DNA of 64,000 bases from Teredinibacter turnerae (GCF_037935975.1 NZ_CP149817.1:5084001-5148000), one strand, 5' to 3'. Positions 40,253 to 50,453 are shown, numbered from the stretch's first letter. Numbers and translations are program-made. Notes: generated from the letters alone by a model not told the origin.

Positions 40253-40478
40253 AAATCTACTCCGTGCGAACATCGACTAAGTACAAAACCGCACTAGTAT
40301 ACAAGATACTGGGCGCGGGACGTAGTCACTCTGGTCGGTTTAAATCAACTGGGGGTACCAAAGAGCGCCGACAAACGGCGCCTGTGGCGAAGCATAGCAG
40401 GGGCGCGCCCCAGTTACCTGCACTTGTTCCCGGTCGTACCGCAAAAAAGCAGCAGGTAACCCGCGCGCCAAGGGGAAG

Positions 40479-42329
40479 TTATGATGCCTCTGCGAGCAGG
40501 GCTTCCATTTCATCCATGATCGCGTTCATTTTTTTGATTAAGGCGCGATAAGGCGCGGGCTTAGCCAAATCGACTCCCGCTTTAGTTAACAGATTGTAGG
40601 GGTAATCCGAGCTGCCGGCGCGCAGCAGGTTGATGTAGTTATCCACCCCATCCTGCCCATCCTTAACAATGCTGTCGTAAAGCGCTGTGCCAGCGGTAAT
40701 CGATGTAGCGTACTGGAAGACATACATGTTGTTGTAAAAGTGCGGAATAAACATCCATTCATTGGTGTAAAGATCGTCAATCTTAACCACACCCTCTGCG
40801 TCCCCGTGGTACCGCTTGAGTAAGTCACCATAGATTTGCGACATTTTTTCGCCGGTAAGGGCTTCACCTTTCTCGACACGCTCGTATAGCTCCAGCTCGA
40901 ACTCAGCAAACATCGCCTGCCGGAAGAAGGTTGTGCGCAGATTTTCAAGCCCTTCTCCCAGGTAGAAAATTTTCTCCTGGTTCGACTTCGCGTGCGACAC
41001 CATGTAATCCTGCAGGATCAATTCGAGGGATGTAGAGGGAATTTCGGCGATAAAAGTCGCATAATTGTAGGTTGGGAACGGCTGGCTCTCCACGGAATAG
41101 AGCGTATGCATAGCATGCCCCCACTCGTGAGCCAGGGTAGACAAACCGTTGTAGTCGTCATTGTGGTTCAGTAGCAAATACGGGTGCACATCGTAGGCAC
41201 CGCTGTTCATGTATGCGCCACTGCGCTTGCCCTGCTGCGGGTAAACATGTGCCCAGCGCTTATTCATCCCATCGCGCTGGCGGCTGACCCAATCGTCACC
41301 GAGCACGCTCATCGCATCCAGGGTGATTTGCTTGGAGGTTTCGTAATCGAATTTTTTATCGAGCTTCACCAGCGACGGGTACATATCGTAGTAGCGTAAC
41401 TGATCGACGCCCATAATCTGTTTGCGCAATTTGAAGTAGCGATGCAAGGTTGGCAGAGCCGCGTTCACTTCTTCGACCAAAGTGCGATACACCGCTTCTG
41501 GCAGATTGTCCTGATTAAGCTCTTTTTCTAGCACACTGTTGTAATTGCGTGCGCGAGCCATGGCGACCTGGTTTTGAACATGTGCATAGAGCACTGAGCC
41601 CACAGACGCGCGATATTCCTCCCAGCGCCCCCAGTAGGCATCGAAAACTTTTTTGCGCAGTGCGCGATCCTGCGATGAGCGCCAGCGGGTATAACCCTGG
41701 CTGTCGATACGGTATTTTTTACCATCGGCCATGGCGATTTCGGGCCAGGGGATATCGGAGTTCGCCAATACACCATAGGTGGTTTGTGGGGCAGACATCG
41801 TCGCCGCGAACTGGGCTAGCAGCTTTTCGCCTTCCGCATCCAGGGTGTGGGGTTCCGCCAGCAGGATCTCGTCAAGCGGATGACGGTATTTTTCCAGCTC
41901 TGGGTTTTTACGAATAAATTTTTCAATTTTTTTAGAGCCAATCGCCAACACTTCCGGTTCAAACCAGGAAATGGCTTTGCCGAGTTCGCCGAAACTGATC
42001 GTACTGAGCTGATCCATCTCCAGGTGCTCGGTATTACGCAGGTCCTCATCGGACAGCATGCTCGAATAACTGTAGACACGCAGCATTTTGCGGTAAGCAT
42101 CGGAAATCGTATCCAACCCTTTTTGCAGGTGTTTGGGGCTTTTGCCAAGGGTACCTTTCACTTTTTCGATGTTCGCCAAATCGTCTTTCATACTTTCACG
42201 GGCTTGCGCCCAGTCAGCTTTGGTGGCGTATATCTCAGATAAATCCCAGGTTGTGGCGTCGTCGGCATAGGTTTGTACAGCAAACCCGACACTCACAGAA
42301 AAAAGAAAACAGGACAGCTTTTTCAGCAC
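40479..42329 (-). CDS. pepF: Exported M3-family oligoendopeptidase F
   Basis: A 616-residue zinc endopeptidase. The HEWGH motif is in STLAHEWGHAMHTLYS and the third ligand Glu is in IAEIPSTSLELILQD. Family M3B (PepF) enzymes cut short peptides. An N-terminal signal peptide (LKKLSCFLFSVSVGFA, cut near YADD) is unusual for the cytoplasmic prototype and predicts a periplasmic enzyme. It probably starts at GTG 42329 with GGGAG upstream. It is divergent from the sensor kinase gene. Confidence 0.92.
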   Translation of the reverse strand: MLKKLSCFLFSVSVGFAVQTYADDATTWDLSEIYATKADWAQARESMKDDLANIEKVKGTLGKSPKHLQKGLDTISDAYRKMLRVYSYSSMLSDEDLRNTEHLEMDQLSTISFGELGKAISWFEPEVLAIGSKKIEKFIRKNPELEKYRHPLDEILLAEPHTLDAEGEKLLAQFAATMSAPQTTYGVLANSDIPWPEIAMADGKKYRIDSQGYTRWRSSQDRALRKKVFDAYWGRWEEYRASVGSVLYAHVQNQVAMARARNYNSVLEKELNQDNLPEAVYRTLVEEVNAALPTLHRYFKLRKQIMGVDQLRYYDMYPSLVKLDKKFDYETSKQITLDAMSVLGDDWVSRQRDGMNKRWAHVYPQQGKRSGAYMNSGAYDVHPYLLLNHNDDYNGLSTLAHEWGHAMHTLYSVESQPFPTYNYATFIAEIPSTSLELILQDYMVSHAKSNQEKIFYLGEGLENLRTTFFRQAMFAEFELELYERVEKGEALTGEKMSQIYGDLLKRYHGDAEGVVKIDDLYTNEWMFIPHFYNNMYVFQYATSITAGTALYDSIVKDGQDGVDNYINLLRAGSSDYPYNLLTKAGVDLAKPAPYRALIKKMNAIMDEMEALLAEAS

Positions 42330-42769
42330 AATATTATTCTCCCGATAGCATAAAAGGTGGTTCCGTTAGCAATCTTTATTCCCTGCTGCTAACGGAGCAG
42401 CCGTTAATCGACCGCAATACAGTTTGCCCGACCAAGGGTAAAAACCAGGGCACTCGTCCTATATACATTTATACAGGTTATATCGCTCACATGGCTTGTC
42501 AGCTGACCAGCCTGGCGCGGCATACCCGGCGAACAGTAGCAGTTTTTGTAGCGATGGCAAAATTGCCTAGCGGTACCCAATAGGCGCACATGTGAGGGGC
42601 GTCGAGCTGATCAGTGCACCAAGGACGCCTGCGCCAAATTTCGCAAGCGTGTATAGACGGCACTCACCCTGCTAGACTCCCAGCCAAAGCTTCAGTCGAC
42701 AAGCCACTGCAGCGGGAACTGCTGCAGCAAGCACCACTACACCACTACACTAATAAAAAGAGGCTGGTT
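42330..42769. other. Divergent intergenic region between pepF and the sensor kinase
   Basis: The reading frame of the kinase is open back to 42614 but the extra residues look like non-coding translation. The region must contain both promoters. I see no clear operator or RNA. Confidence 0.3.
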
Positions 42770-45700
42770 TTGAGTCCCGTACTATTAATCGTGACGCTTA
42801 TCGCCTATTTGGCGATGCTGTTTTGGATCGCGCGGATTGCCGATCGCCGCCGCTACAATATCGATAGCAGAGCCCGCCACCCGCTGGTGTATACACTTGC
42901 GCTCGGGGTGTACTGCACCAGTTGGACGTTCTACGGGTTGGTTGGCACTGCCGCCACCCACGGCTGGGATTACCTGCCCATCTTGCTCGGCCCGGTATTG
43001 CTGTTCACGCTAGGGTTTCCGGTAGTGCAGCGTATCGCGCGTATCTGCCAACAGGAAAACCTGCATTCTATTGCCGACTTCATTGCATCGCGCTATGGCA
43101 AACGCCAGGCGGTAGCGGTGGTGGTTACTGTTATTATTCTTTTCGTCACGATTCCGTATATTGCCCTGCAATTGAAGGCCGTATCAGATGCAATGGCAGT
43201 CACCATGAGCGGACAGACCTTCTCCGGCCACGACCTCACCCTCATAGCCGCCGTCAGTATGATCGTGTTTGCCTTACTGTTCGGCGCCAACCGCCTGGAC
43301 GTTGCCAGTTATCACTCCGGGATCATGGCGGCTATCGCCTTCGAATCACTGGTTAAGCTCATTGCACTGGTGGCGCTGGCGGTGTTCGCGCTGCTGTTCA
43401 CCCAGGCGCCCGCGACGGAAGCAGCCGCAGAAGCAGCCACAATGGCCAATGAAGTATTCAGCGAGACGCCGCTGAAACCGTCTTTCTGGGTGTTAACCCT
43501 GGTCGCCGCTTGCTCTGTGTTTTGTTTGCCGCGCATGTTCCAAGTGACGTTCGTGGAATGCCTCAGCGAGAACCATCTTAAATTCGCACGCAAGGGCTTC
43601 ACTCTCTATATGTCGCTGACGGCGCTCAGTATTTTTGTGATTGCCTGGGTTGGCAATACCCTCCTCGCCGGTACCAGTTACGACAGCGATCACTATGTGC
43701 TGGCGCTGCCCCTGTTTGCCGGTAACAAAGCCCTCGGCGTACTGGCGTTTATTGGCGGGTTTTCCGCCGCGACGGCAATGATTATTGTCGCCAGCCTCAC
43801 CCTCAGCCAGATGCTTAGCAACGATGTGATACTGCCATTGCTGATTCGCGCCCGTAAAAACCGCGTCAATGTGCCGGATTACACCCGCTCGCTGAAATTG
43901 ACCCGGCGCTCGACAGTGATTGCCATTATTGCTCTCGCCTGGCTTTACCATCACGCCCTTGCCGAGAATGCCGCGCTCACCGAAATTGGCCTGATCGCAT
44001 TTACCCTGGTGGTACAACTGGCGCCGGCCATTCTATTTGGGCTTTATTGGCAGCGCGCAAATGCGGTCGGCGTATTCGCCGGGCTCGCCGCAGGCACCAC
44101 GGTCTGGTTTATCACGCTGATGGTGCCGCTCCTCGCTCACGCGGGTTGGCTCAATCCCGCCGTACTGGAACAGGGACTATTCGGTTTGAGTTGGCTGCGC
44201 CCAACAGCATTGTTCGGCATGGATTTCAGCGATGACTACACCCGCGGCGCTGTGCTGAGCCTGCTTGCCAATGCCGGGGCACTGGTATGGGCATCGCGGC
44301 TGGATATCGCCCGCCTGCCGGACCACATTCAGGCCATCGCTTTTGTGAATCGAGAACGCACCCGTCAGGATGCGTCCGTACAGGGGTTGCGTATCAATCG
44401 CACCGATCTCGCCAGCTTGCTGAGCCAGTTTCTCGGTAAGACCGCGACCCAGCGCCTGCTCGACAACGACCAGGCAAACGACGGCGTGCTCGCCAGCGCG
44501 AGCCTGCTTAAAGAAGCTGAACAGGCACTTGCCGGTATCATCGGTGTTGCGTCGACCCGCGCCATGCTGGTCAATCTGAGTAGCGGCGAAAGCCTGGGCG
44601 TGGCGGATGTGGTTAATATTTTTGAGGAGACCACCCGCACACTGCAGTTTAATCAGGACATGTTGTTTGCCTCGTTCGAAAGTATCTCCTCCGCCATCAG
44701 CGTCGTGAACGCCGATTTAAAAATGGTGGCCTGGAACCGGCGCTACGAGCAGATGTTTAACTACCCCGAGGGTATGCTGCGAGTCGGCAAGAACGTCGCC
44801 GAGCTGGTGCGGTTTAACGCCGAACGCGGCATGCTCGGTGCTGGCTCCGTGGAGCAACATGTGAAGACCCGCCTTGATCACCTGCTCGCGGGCAAGGCGT
44901 ACCGGGTGGTGCGCAACCATCACCAGGGCGTGATAGAAATAAAAGGTCGCCCACTGCCCGCGGGGGGCTATGTCACCACCTACGACGATATTACGGAATT
45001 TATCGAAGCCCAGAACGAGCTGGAAAAGGCCAATCTCAACCTGGAGCAACGGGTTCACGAACGCACCCAGGAAATCGAAAATATTAACCGCTCGCTGCGA
45101 GAGGAAATTCGCAAACGGGAGGAAACCGAACAGGAGCTACTGGATGCGAAATCGCTCGCGGAATCGGCCAACGCCAACAAAACCCAGTTTCTCGCCAGCG
45201 CCAGCCACGATATTCTGCAGCCCCTGAATGCGGCCAACCTCTACGCCAGTGCGCTGCTGGAGCGCCCGGCCATCGACAGCGAACTTAAAGACAACCTGCG
45301 CCACCTGCACAATGCCATCGGCTCGGCGGAATCCATCATTTCCAATCTGCTGGAGATTTCGCGCCTCGATACCGGCGCATTAAAACCGCAAATACGCAGC
45401 TTCGCACTCAACGAAATTCTCGAGCCGCTGGCCAACGAGTTCCGCGTCCAAACCCGCGCCGAGGTGGAATTGCGCTGGTTGCCCACTTGCCTGTGGACGG
45501 AATCCGACCCCAAATTCCTGCGCCGCATTTTGCAAAACTTTGTCGCCAATGCGGTGAAATACACCGAGCAGGGGCGGATTTTGCTCGCCTGTAAGCGGCG
45601 TGGCGAGCAAATTGAAATCCGCGTGTGCGATACTGGGCCGGGGATTTCCGAGGCGCATCAACAGCGCATCTTCGACGACTTTTATCGCATCCACACCGAG

Positions 45701-46255
45701 GTAGAAGGTGCGGGCCTGGGCCTGGGCATCGCCCTGCGGTTCTCGCAACTACTGCATCACCGCCTGGCGCTAAAATCGCAGGTCCTCCGCGGTAGCGGCT
45801 TTTCGGTTTGGGTACCGTTGCGCGACCCAAGCAGCCCGCAAAACCTTAAAACCGCACCGGTGGAAATTAATTCGGGGCTCGAGGATCTCCACGTGTTTTA
45901 CGTGGACGACGACGAGAACAATATCCACGCACTTAAAACACTGATGCAAAACTGGGGTTGCCGGATTACCAGTGCCGCCACCGTTGCCAGCGCGCGAGCA
46001 CTGGCGCGGGCAAGTACCGAGCAGCCGGATGCCCTGTTGCTGGATTACCAGCTCGATGCGCAAATGAACGGCATTGAACTGGCTGAACACCTGCGCGAAG
46101 TGTGGGGCAGCTTGCCGGTGTGTATTGTGTCCGCCGCGCCCGACGACAATCTTACAACGGCCCTCGCCCACAACAATTTCGACTTTTTGCGCAAACCCAT
46201 TAAACCCAGCAAGCTGCGCGCACTAATGGAACGCTACAGTGGCGGGCATCGTTAA
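42770..46255 (+). CDS. SLC5-STAC-PAS hybrid histidine kinase, CrbS/MxtR-like
   Basis: An 1161-residue sensor from TTG 42770, which has AGG upstream and begins a membrane helix. An N-terminal SLC5 (Na+/solute symporter) domain of about 13 helices (1-500) is followed by a STAC segment (LLSQFLGKTATQRLL), a PAS domain (about 635-770), a coiled coil and a HisKA with SASHDILQPLNAA. The ATPase domain shows NFVANAVKY and DTGPGIS, and the C-terminal receiver shows FYVDDDENN and LLLDYQLD. This architecture is that of CrbS (Vibrio) and MxtR (Pseudomonas), which with CrbR/ErdR switch on acetate uptake and acetyl-CoA synthetase. The cognate LuxR-type regulator is not in the window, but an ActP-like symporter lies 4 kb away. 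Confidence 0.9.
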   Translation: MSPVLLIVTLIAYLAMLFWIARIADRRRYNIDSRARHPLVYTLALGVYCTSWTFYGLVGTAATHGWDYLPILLGPVLLFTLGFPVVQRIARICQQENLHSIADFIASRYGKRQAVAVVVTVIILFVTIPYIALQLKAVSDAMAVTMSGQTFSGHDLTLIAAVSMIVFALLFGANRLDVASYHSGIMAAIAFESLVKLIALVALAVFALLFTQAPATEAAAEAATMANEVFSETPLKPSFWVLTLVAACSVFCLPRMFQVTFVECLSENHLKFARKGFTLYMSLTALSIFVIAWVGNTLLAGTSYDSDHYVLALPLFAGNKALGVLAFIGGFSAATAMIIVASLTLSQMLSNDVILPLLIRARKNRVNVPDYTRSLKLTRRSTVIAIIALAWLYHHALAENAALTEIGLIAFTLVVQLAPAILFGLYWQRANAVGVFAGLAAGTTVWFITLMVPLLAHAGWLNPAVLEQGLFGLSWLRPTALFGMDFSDDYTRGAVLSLLANAGALVWASRLDIARLPDHIQAIAFVNRERTRQDASVQGLRINRTDLASLLSQFLGKTATQRLLDNDQANDGVLASASLLKEAEQALAGIIGVASTRAMLVNLSSGESLGVADVVNIFEETTRTLQFNQDMLFASFESISSAISVVNADLKMVAWNRRYEQMFNYPEGMLRVGKNVAELVRFNAERGMLGAGSVEQHVKTRLDHLLAGKAYRVVRNHHQGVIEIKGRPLPAGGYVTTYDDITEFIEAQNELEKANLNLEQRVHERTQEIENINRSLREEIRKREETEQELLDAKSLAESANANKTQFLASASHDILQPLNAANLYASALLERPAIDSELKDNLRHLHNAIGSAESIISNLLEISRLDTGALKPQIRSFALNEILEPLANEFRVQTRAEVELRWLPTCLWTESDPKFLRRILQNFVANAVKYTEQGRILLACKRRGEQIEIRVCDTGPGISEAHQQRIFDDFYRIHTEVEGAGLGLGIALRFSQLLHHRLALKSQVLRGSGFSVWVPLRDPSSPQNLKTAPVEINSGLEDLHVFYVDDDENNIHALKTLMQNWGCRITSAATVASARALARASTEQPDALLLDYQLDAQMNGIELAEHLREVWGSLPVCIVSAAPDDNLTTALAHNNFDFLRKPIKPSKLRALMERYSGGHR

Positions 46256-46300
46256 GCGCCCGCATCAATCAACCCAAGCTTTTTGGTTTAAAACATACCC

Positions 46301-46840
46301 ATGATTATTCGTCCACTGGCCGTGACTGACGCGCCGCTCGTACACGATTTTTTCGTTCGTAATTGGCACCACCTCAAACCCTGGGTTCCACAGCAGGCAG
46401 TCAGTTATAAAAACGCCAGCCAATGTGCTACCAGCGTTACGCGCTTGGTGGAGGCGGCACAGCGCGGTTCGTCCATTCGATTTTTACTGCTAAATGACGA
46501 TCAATCTCAACTTATTGCATCCTGCACACTGTCACAAATCGTTCATGGCCCATTTCAGGCGTGTTACATGGGTTACGACATCGATGCGGGCTACGAGGGC
46601 AAAGGGTTAATGCGCGCTTTGTGTCAACGCGCCATCGCTCACGCCTTTGGCCCGTTGAAGTTGCATCGCATAATGGCGAATTACATGCCGCACAATAATC
46701 GGTCTGCACGCCTTTTAAAGCGGCTCGGGTTTAAAGTTGAAGGCGTCGCGCAAAATTATCTGGAAATTAACGGCCGCTGGGAAAATCATGTGTTAACCGC
46801 GCTGACCCGCCACCAAAATCCTGTAAACAGAGTCCCGTAA
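46301..46840 (+). CDS. RimJ/RimL-like GNAT acetyltransferase
   Basis: A 179-residue GNAT protein of the ribosomal-protein alanine N-acetyltransferase type. It begins IIRPL...AP and shows YMGYDIDAGYEGKGLM (acetyl-CoA loop), LHRIMANYMPHNNRSARLLKRLGF (in part) and EINGRWENHVLTAL. RimJ acetylates the N-terminus of ribosomal protein S5, and the motif order here fits that subfamily. It is 45 bases after the kinase gene and may be co-transcribed. Confidence 0.85.
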   Translation: MIIRPLAVTDAPLVHDFFVRNWHHLKPWVPQQAVSYKNASQCATSVTRLVEAAQRGSSIRFLLLNDDQSQLIASCTLSQIVHGPFQACYMGYDIDAGYEGKGLMRALCQRAIAHAFGPLKLHRIMANYMPHNNRSARLLKRLGFKVEGVAQNYLEINGRWENHVLTALTRHQNPVNRVP

Positions 46841-47304
46841 ACACAGTCCAGCAAACAACATTCAGCGTTTTATCCCCCATTTGGTATATACAGCACGCCG
46901 ATAATGCCACGGGCAGGTGGTTTGACCAGCCGATTCCACCCATCTTTTTCGCAAAATCCAAAAATATAGCAAGCGTTTGTCTCGGGCCGCAGAAAAATTC
47001 TCTTGGCCGCGCTTAACGCAGGGAGACTAGCGCGCCAAAAATAGGTACAATCCTGCGCATACCGCAGCCATTCACGCCAGTGACGTCACAAAAATCAACT
47101 CTTACCCGGTAAAGAAGTACTTACCTTTTCGACGCGTGTCGCACTTAAGTGAATCTGTTATAGTTTACCGATCAGTAAAAAAATTCGGCACAAAATCCCA
47201 GGACTCCTTTTGGCAGGGCGCCACCAATCATGTTCTTACACGCGCGGATAAATTAATCCCCTGCGCGTAAAGAGTGGACTTTTTATGCTAACGGCAGGCA
47301 GGGT
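46841..47304. other. Upstream region of the first cyclase gene
   Basis: No gene is seen in the first 280 bases. A perfect TGACGTCA palindrome lies at 47081-47088. From 47133 to the cyclase start the sequence is closely similar to the region before the second cyclase gene (50422 on), including the promoter and a short leader hairpin. Confidence 0.5.
47136..47164 (+). promoter_or_regulatory. Promoter of the first cyclase gene (duplicated)
   Basis: GTGTCG (47136-47141), a 17-base spacer and TATAGT (47159-47164) within GTGAATCTGTTATAGTTT. The same elements with the same spacing occur at 50425-50453 before the second cyclase gene. Conservation between copies is the main evidence. Confidence 0.6.
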
Positions 47305-49506
47305 ATGGAACATCGCCACCTGACATTGATGTTTACCGATATCGTCGGTTATTCCCGGTTGATGGGGCGCGATCAGGTGCAAACCATTGCGATGTTGGAA
47401 GACTACCGACGAATCCTCATCGAGCAGATCGACAAACAGCAGGGCACGGTGGTGGAATTTATTGGCGACGCGGTCTTCGCGCGCTTCGACACCCCCATCG
47501 CAGGCGTTACTGCCGCCATAGAAATTCAAAAAGCCCTTTTCTCGTTTAATCACTTTCGCGATAAAAACCTGCCACAATTGCAAACGCGCATCGGGCTCCA
47601 TTGCGGCGAAGTTGCGACGAAAAACGAGGCGTTTTTTGGCGACGATGTGAATATTGCCGCCCGCCTCGAACCCATCGCCATCGCCGACGGTATTTGCGTT
47701 TCAGACCGGGTCTACCAGGCGGTGAAGAGCGAGCTTCACGAGCCCGTGTTAGCGCTGGGCGTGTTGCCGTTAAAAAATATTCAGAGCAAGGTTCGGGGTT
47801 ATTTGATCCGCCCACTGGGTATTACCCTGCGTATTCGCGGACACTACTTGAATCGCCGGGTTAAAGAAAAACTGGGCGCTTATCGCTACCCCATAGCCGC
47901 TTCAATTTTCATGTTAATCGCTGCGGGGATCTACTTCGTACCCCGCTGGCTGGTACCCGGTTACGATGCGAATTATGTGGAAATTGCCGATTTCCAAATG
48001 CTGTCTAATGATCAAAACAACAACAGCTACTTGAGTTCAGGTATATCCGACGCAGTGCGGGCTCAGTTGGCCGACATGAAAGACCTTTACGTGTTAAAAG
48101 CCGGTGAAGGTGTTCAAGCCCCAATAGTGCTCACCGGCAGCGTGCAGCGCTTCGGCGACAATTTACGCGTGTCTTATCAAATAAAACGCCGTGATGGCGA
48201 TGTGCAAATCACCGGCGGTAAACTGGACGGCAAATACAACGAAATTTTTATTCTGCAAGACCGGCTGGTGGGCGAAATCGCAAAATACCTGGCCGACGAA
48301 TTTGCTATCCCCAATTTCCGCCCAGCGCGGCTGGATACCACATCAGATATTCTCGCGTACGAATACTATATGCGGGGCACGGACTATCAAAACCGGCCGT
48401 CCACACAAACCAACAACGACGAAGCCATTAAATACTTTACCACCGCGCTGGTCCACGATAACGAGTATGTGGACGCGGAAGCAGCCCTGTGCGAAGCCTA
48501 TAAAACCAAATACGTCAACCTGGGCGATGTTTCTTGGTTTAACAGCGCCAAGCAGCATTGCGAATTAGCGTTAAAACTCGACCCCACGCACACCGGCGCG
48601 ATTCGCACCATGGCCGCTATTCACCGGCAATCCGGCGAGTATGACCAAGCAATCCAGTTGATCGACCAGGTGCTGGCACGCGAACCCGACAATACGCCCG
48701 CCGCTCGACTGCTAGCATTAACCTACCACGACACAAATGAATCGGCTAAAGCCATTGGCATACTGGAAGATTGTATTCAGCGGCACCCAAAAGACTTTGT
48801 AAACTACAAAGACTTGGCGCGCATTTATTTAGATAACGGCAATCTGGAAGAGGCGATAGCGAACTATAAGAAAGTCTTAGAAATTACACCGCAAAATAAC
48901 GCGGCACTTAACAATCTCGGCATCGCCTACTACTATCTAGGAGAGTTAAAACAAGCGCGAAAATACTTTGAACTTGCCACTCGGCTTATCCAGGGGCCTG
49001 GCGCCTATGGCAACCTTGGCAGCTTGAATTATTTTCTTGGCGACTACGATAAAGCCGCGGAGCAATTCAAAATCGCACTGGCGATGTCGCCCACCGACGC
49101 CCTCCTCCAGCTCAATTACGCCGACTCGCTACGCAACACCAACGGCAAGTCCGGTTTGGCGGAGGAAAGCTACAATAAAGCCATCGCTTTAGCCAAGGAA
49201 ATACAGCTTGTTAACCCGGAAGACAGCGATGCAAATATTACCCTCGCGCTTAGTTACCTCGCCCTGCACAACCCGGAACAAGCAAAACCGTATTTGCGCA
49301 AAGCAGAACTCGGTGCTCCGGATTACCCGGAAGTGATTTATGTGCGCCTGCGCTACCATATTGCCACTGGCAATTTCAGCGAGGCCTTCGCCACACTCAG
49401 TGAATTATTAGACGCTGGTTACTCAAAAGCCATATTGGAGCGCGACCCGGATCTAGTCGCGCTGCACAATCAACCGGATTTTAAAACGCTGTTAGCGCAC
49501 TATTAA
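47305..49506 (+). CDS. Class III nucleotide cyclase with TPR tail (copy 1)
   Basis: A 733-residue inner-membrane protein. An N-terminal class III cyclase domain (1-165) has metal-binding Asp12 (FTDIVGYS) and Asp55 (FIGDAVFA) and transition-state Asn116/Arg120 (DDVNIAAR). The purine-selecting positions are Glu51 and Ala109, not the Lys and Asp/Thr of adenylate cyclases; Glu at the first position is what guanylate cyclases have. One membrane helix (about 193-212) leads to a presumably periplasmic TolB/FlgO-like region (about 220-335) and about eight TPR repeats. It is followed 25 bases later by a lipoprotein gene, and the pair recurs next to it. Likely role: a receptor cyclase reading an envelope signal. 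Product (cAMP or cGMP) is undecided. Confidence 0.9.
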   Translation: MEHRHLTLMFTDIVGYSRLMGRDQVQTIAMLEDYRRILIEQIDKQQGTVVEFIGDAVFARFDTPIAGVTAAIEIQKALFSFNHFRDKNLPQLQTRIGLHCGEVATKNEAFFGDDVNIAARLEPIAIADGICVSDRVYQAVKSELHEPVLALGVLPLKNIQSKVRGYLIRPLGITLRIRGHYLNRRVKEKLGAYRYPIAASIFMLIAAGIYFVPRWLVPGYDANYVEIADFQMLSNDQNNNSYLSSGISDAVRAQLADMKDLYVLKAGEGVQAPIVLTGSVQRFGDNLRVSYQIKRRDGDVQITGGKLDGKYNEIFILQDRLVGEIAKYLADEFAIPNFRPARLDTTSDILAYEYYMRGTDYQNRPSTQTNNDEAIKYFTTALVHDNEYVDAEAALCEAYKTKYVNLGDVSWFNSAKQHCELALKLDPTHTGAIRTMAAIHRQSGEYDQAIQLIDQVLAREPDNTPAARLLALTYHDTNESAKAIGILEDCIQRHPKDFVNYKDLARIYLDNGNLEEAIANYKKVLEITPQNNAALNNLGIAYYYLGELKQARKYFELATRLIQGPGAYGNLGSLNYFLGDYDKAAEQFKIALAMSPTDALLQLNYADSLRNTNGKSGLAEESYNKAIALAKEIQLVNPEDSDANITLALSYLALHNPEQAKPYLRKAELGAPDYPEVIYVRLRYHIATGNFSEAFATLSELLDAGYSKAILERDPDLVALHNQPDFKTLLAHY

Positions 49507-49531
49507 AACCCCCCCACAACAAGGACCCCAG

Positions 49532-50047
49532 ATGAAAATTAAATTTGCCCTCGGCTTTGCTGCTATTTTAGTTCTGCTTACCGGTTGTACCTGCCCCCGA
49601 GTCTGCATGGTACCCCCGAACACGGACGAACCGGCACTGGTGCGCATTACCACAGATGAAACTGGCATGCCCCGCGCCACCCCAAGAGAAGTGGTGGTGT
49701 ATCCTAACCAGGAAGTCATCTTCATGAGCACAGAAGAGTTCGCACTCCACTTTATTGGCCTGTCACCTGTAACATTAACGCGACGTGGGGTTAAGGATTT
49801 CGAAAGCAGCAACGGCGAAGTGATTATTCCTGCCGCCGACCCTGTCATCAGTGACGACGAAATCGCCGATGCCCGCTCGGATGAATCCATTAAAGAAATA
49901 CTCGCCAACAAAGACATCTACGGAGTCACCGAAGAGACCGTTCGCGCCAAGTTGCCCGTGCGACAGCAGAATTCGGTTACCATCAACTACACTGTAGAAA
50001 TCAACGGCAAAATACTCGATCCACGCTTCAAACGCATTGATGAGTAG
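49532..50047 (+). CDS. Lipoprotein partner of cyclase copy 1, unrecognised family
   Basis: A 171-residue lipoprotein: signal peptide with lipobox LLTGC, then Thr at +2, predicting the outer membrane. The mature part has a beta-rich segment ending VVVYPNQEVIFMS, the block ALHFIGLSPVTLTRRGVKDF and a C-terminal strand pair YTVEINGKILDPRF. The block HFIG-SP--L-RRG-K-F-S--G and the IDG/NGK-ILDP end are shared with the product at 53105-53575, so the two are paralogues. I do not recognise the family. It is almost certainly co-transcribed with the cyclase and may be its envelope ligand or modulator. Confidence 0.8.
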   Translation: MKIKFALGFAAILVLLTGCTCPRVCMVPPNTDEPALVRITTDETGMPRATPREVVVYPNQEVIFMSTEEFALHFIGLSPVTLTRRGVKDFESSNGEVIIPAADPVISDDEIADARSDESIKEILANKDIYGVTEETVRAKLPVRQQNSVTINYTVEINGKILDPRFKRIDE

Positions 50048-50075
50048 CGACTAAGCACCCAGCATACTCAGTCAC

Positions 50076-50097
50076 GACCCCGCTTTGTAGCGGGGTC
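50076..50097 (+). terminator. Stable hairpin after the lipoprotein gene
   Basis: A 9-base perfect GC-rich stem with a four-base TTGT loop, about 30 bases past the stop. No T tract follows, so intrinsic termination is uncertain. Confidence 0.5.
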
Positions 50098-50424
50098 AGC
50101 CCAACTCCATCAAGTGACATCCAACCCCGAGCTATTCCCCTCCAGACCGGCTGTGGGCGATTATTGCTTTACCAACTCACCAGACGATGTTTATTGAACC
50201 GGTTTATTGTTTTTAAGTCGCATATAAAAATCATCCACAACCGCCACAGATCTCTGCCTGCCCTTCAGCATGCGCGTACAACCAGGGTCACTTTAGTCCC
50301 CTTGCCTCTAGAGACTTATGCGCCAAAACTGTTTACAATTGCGACTTGAAGGCAGCGCCGAAAAACAATAAACAACACTGTTCCAGTCTCCCCCGGGGTA
50401 ATCAAACACTTACCTGCCAGCCGC

Positions 50425-50453
50425 GTGTCGAGGCTCTGTGAATCTGTTATAGT
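50425..50453 (+). promoter_or_regulatory. Promoter of the second cyclase gene (duplicated)
   Basis: GTGTCG (50425-50430), a 17-base spacer and TATAGT (50448-50453), matching the arrangement before copy 1. Downstream, both leaders share AGGACTCCTT followed by a TGGC-N5-GCCA mini-hairpin. Confidence 0.6.

Noticed and set aside
40365-40381. GCGCCG-N5-CGGCGC hairpin beyond the pepF stop
   Set aside because: Nearly 100 bases from the stop and no T run; too weak to call a terminator.
43093-46171. Several long antisense frames inside the sensor kinase gene
   Set aside because: Shadow frames of a GC-rich coding gene; their products have no domains.
47081-47088. TGACGTCA palindrome resembling a eukaryotic CRE site
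   Set aside because: Not a known bacterial cAMP-receptor site (which needs TGTGA-N6-TCACA), and it is absent before the second cyclase copy; probably chance.
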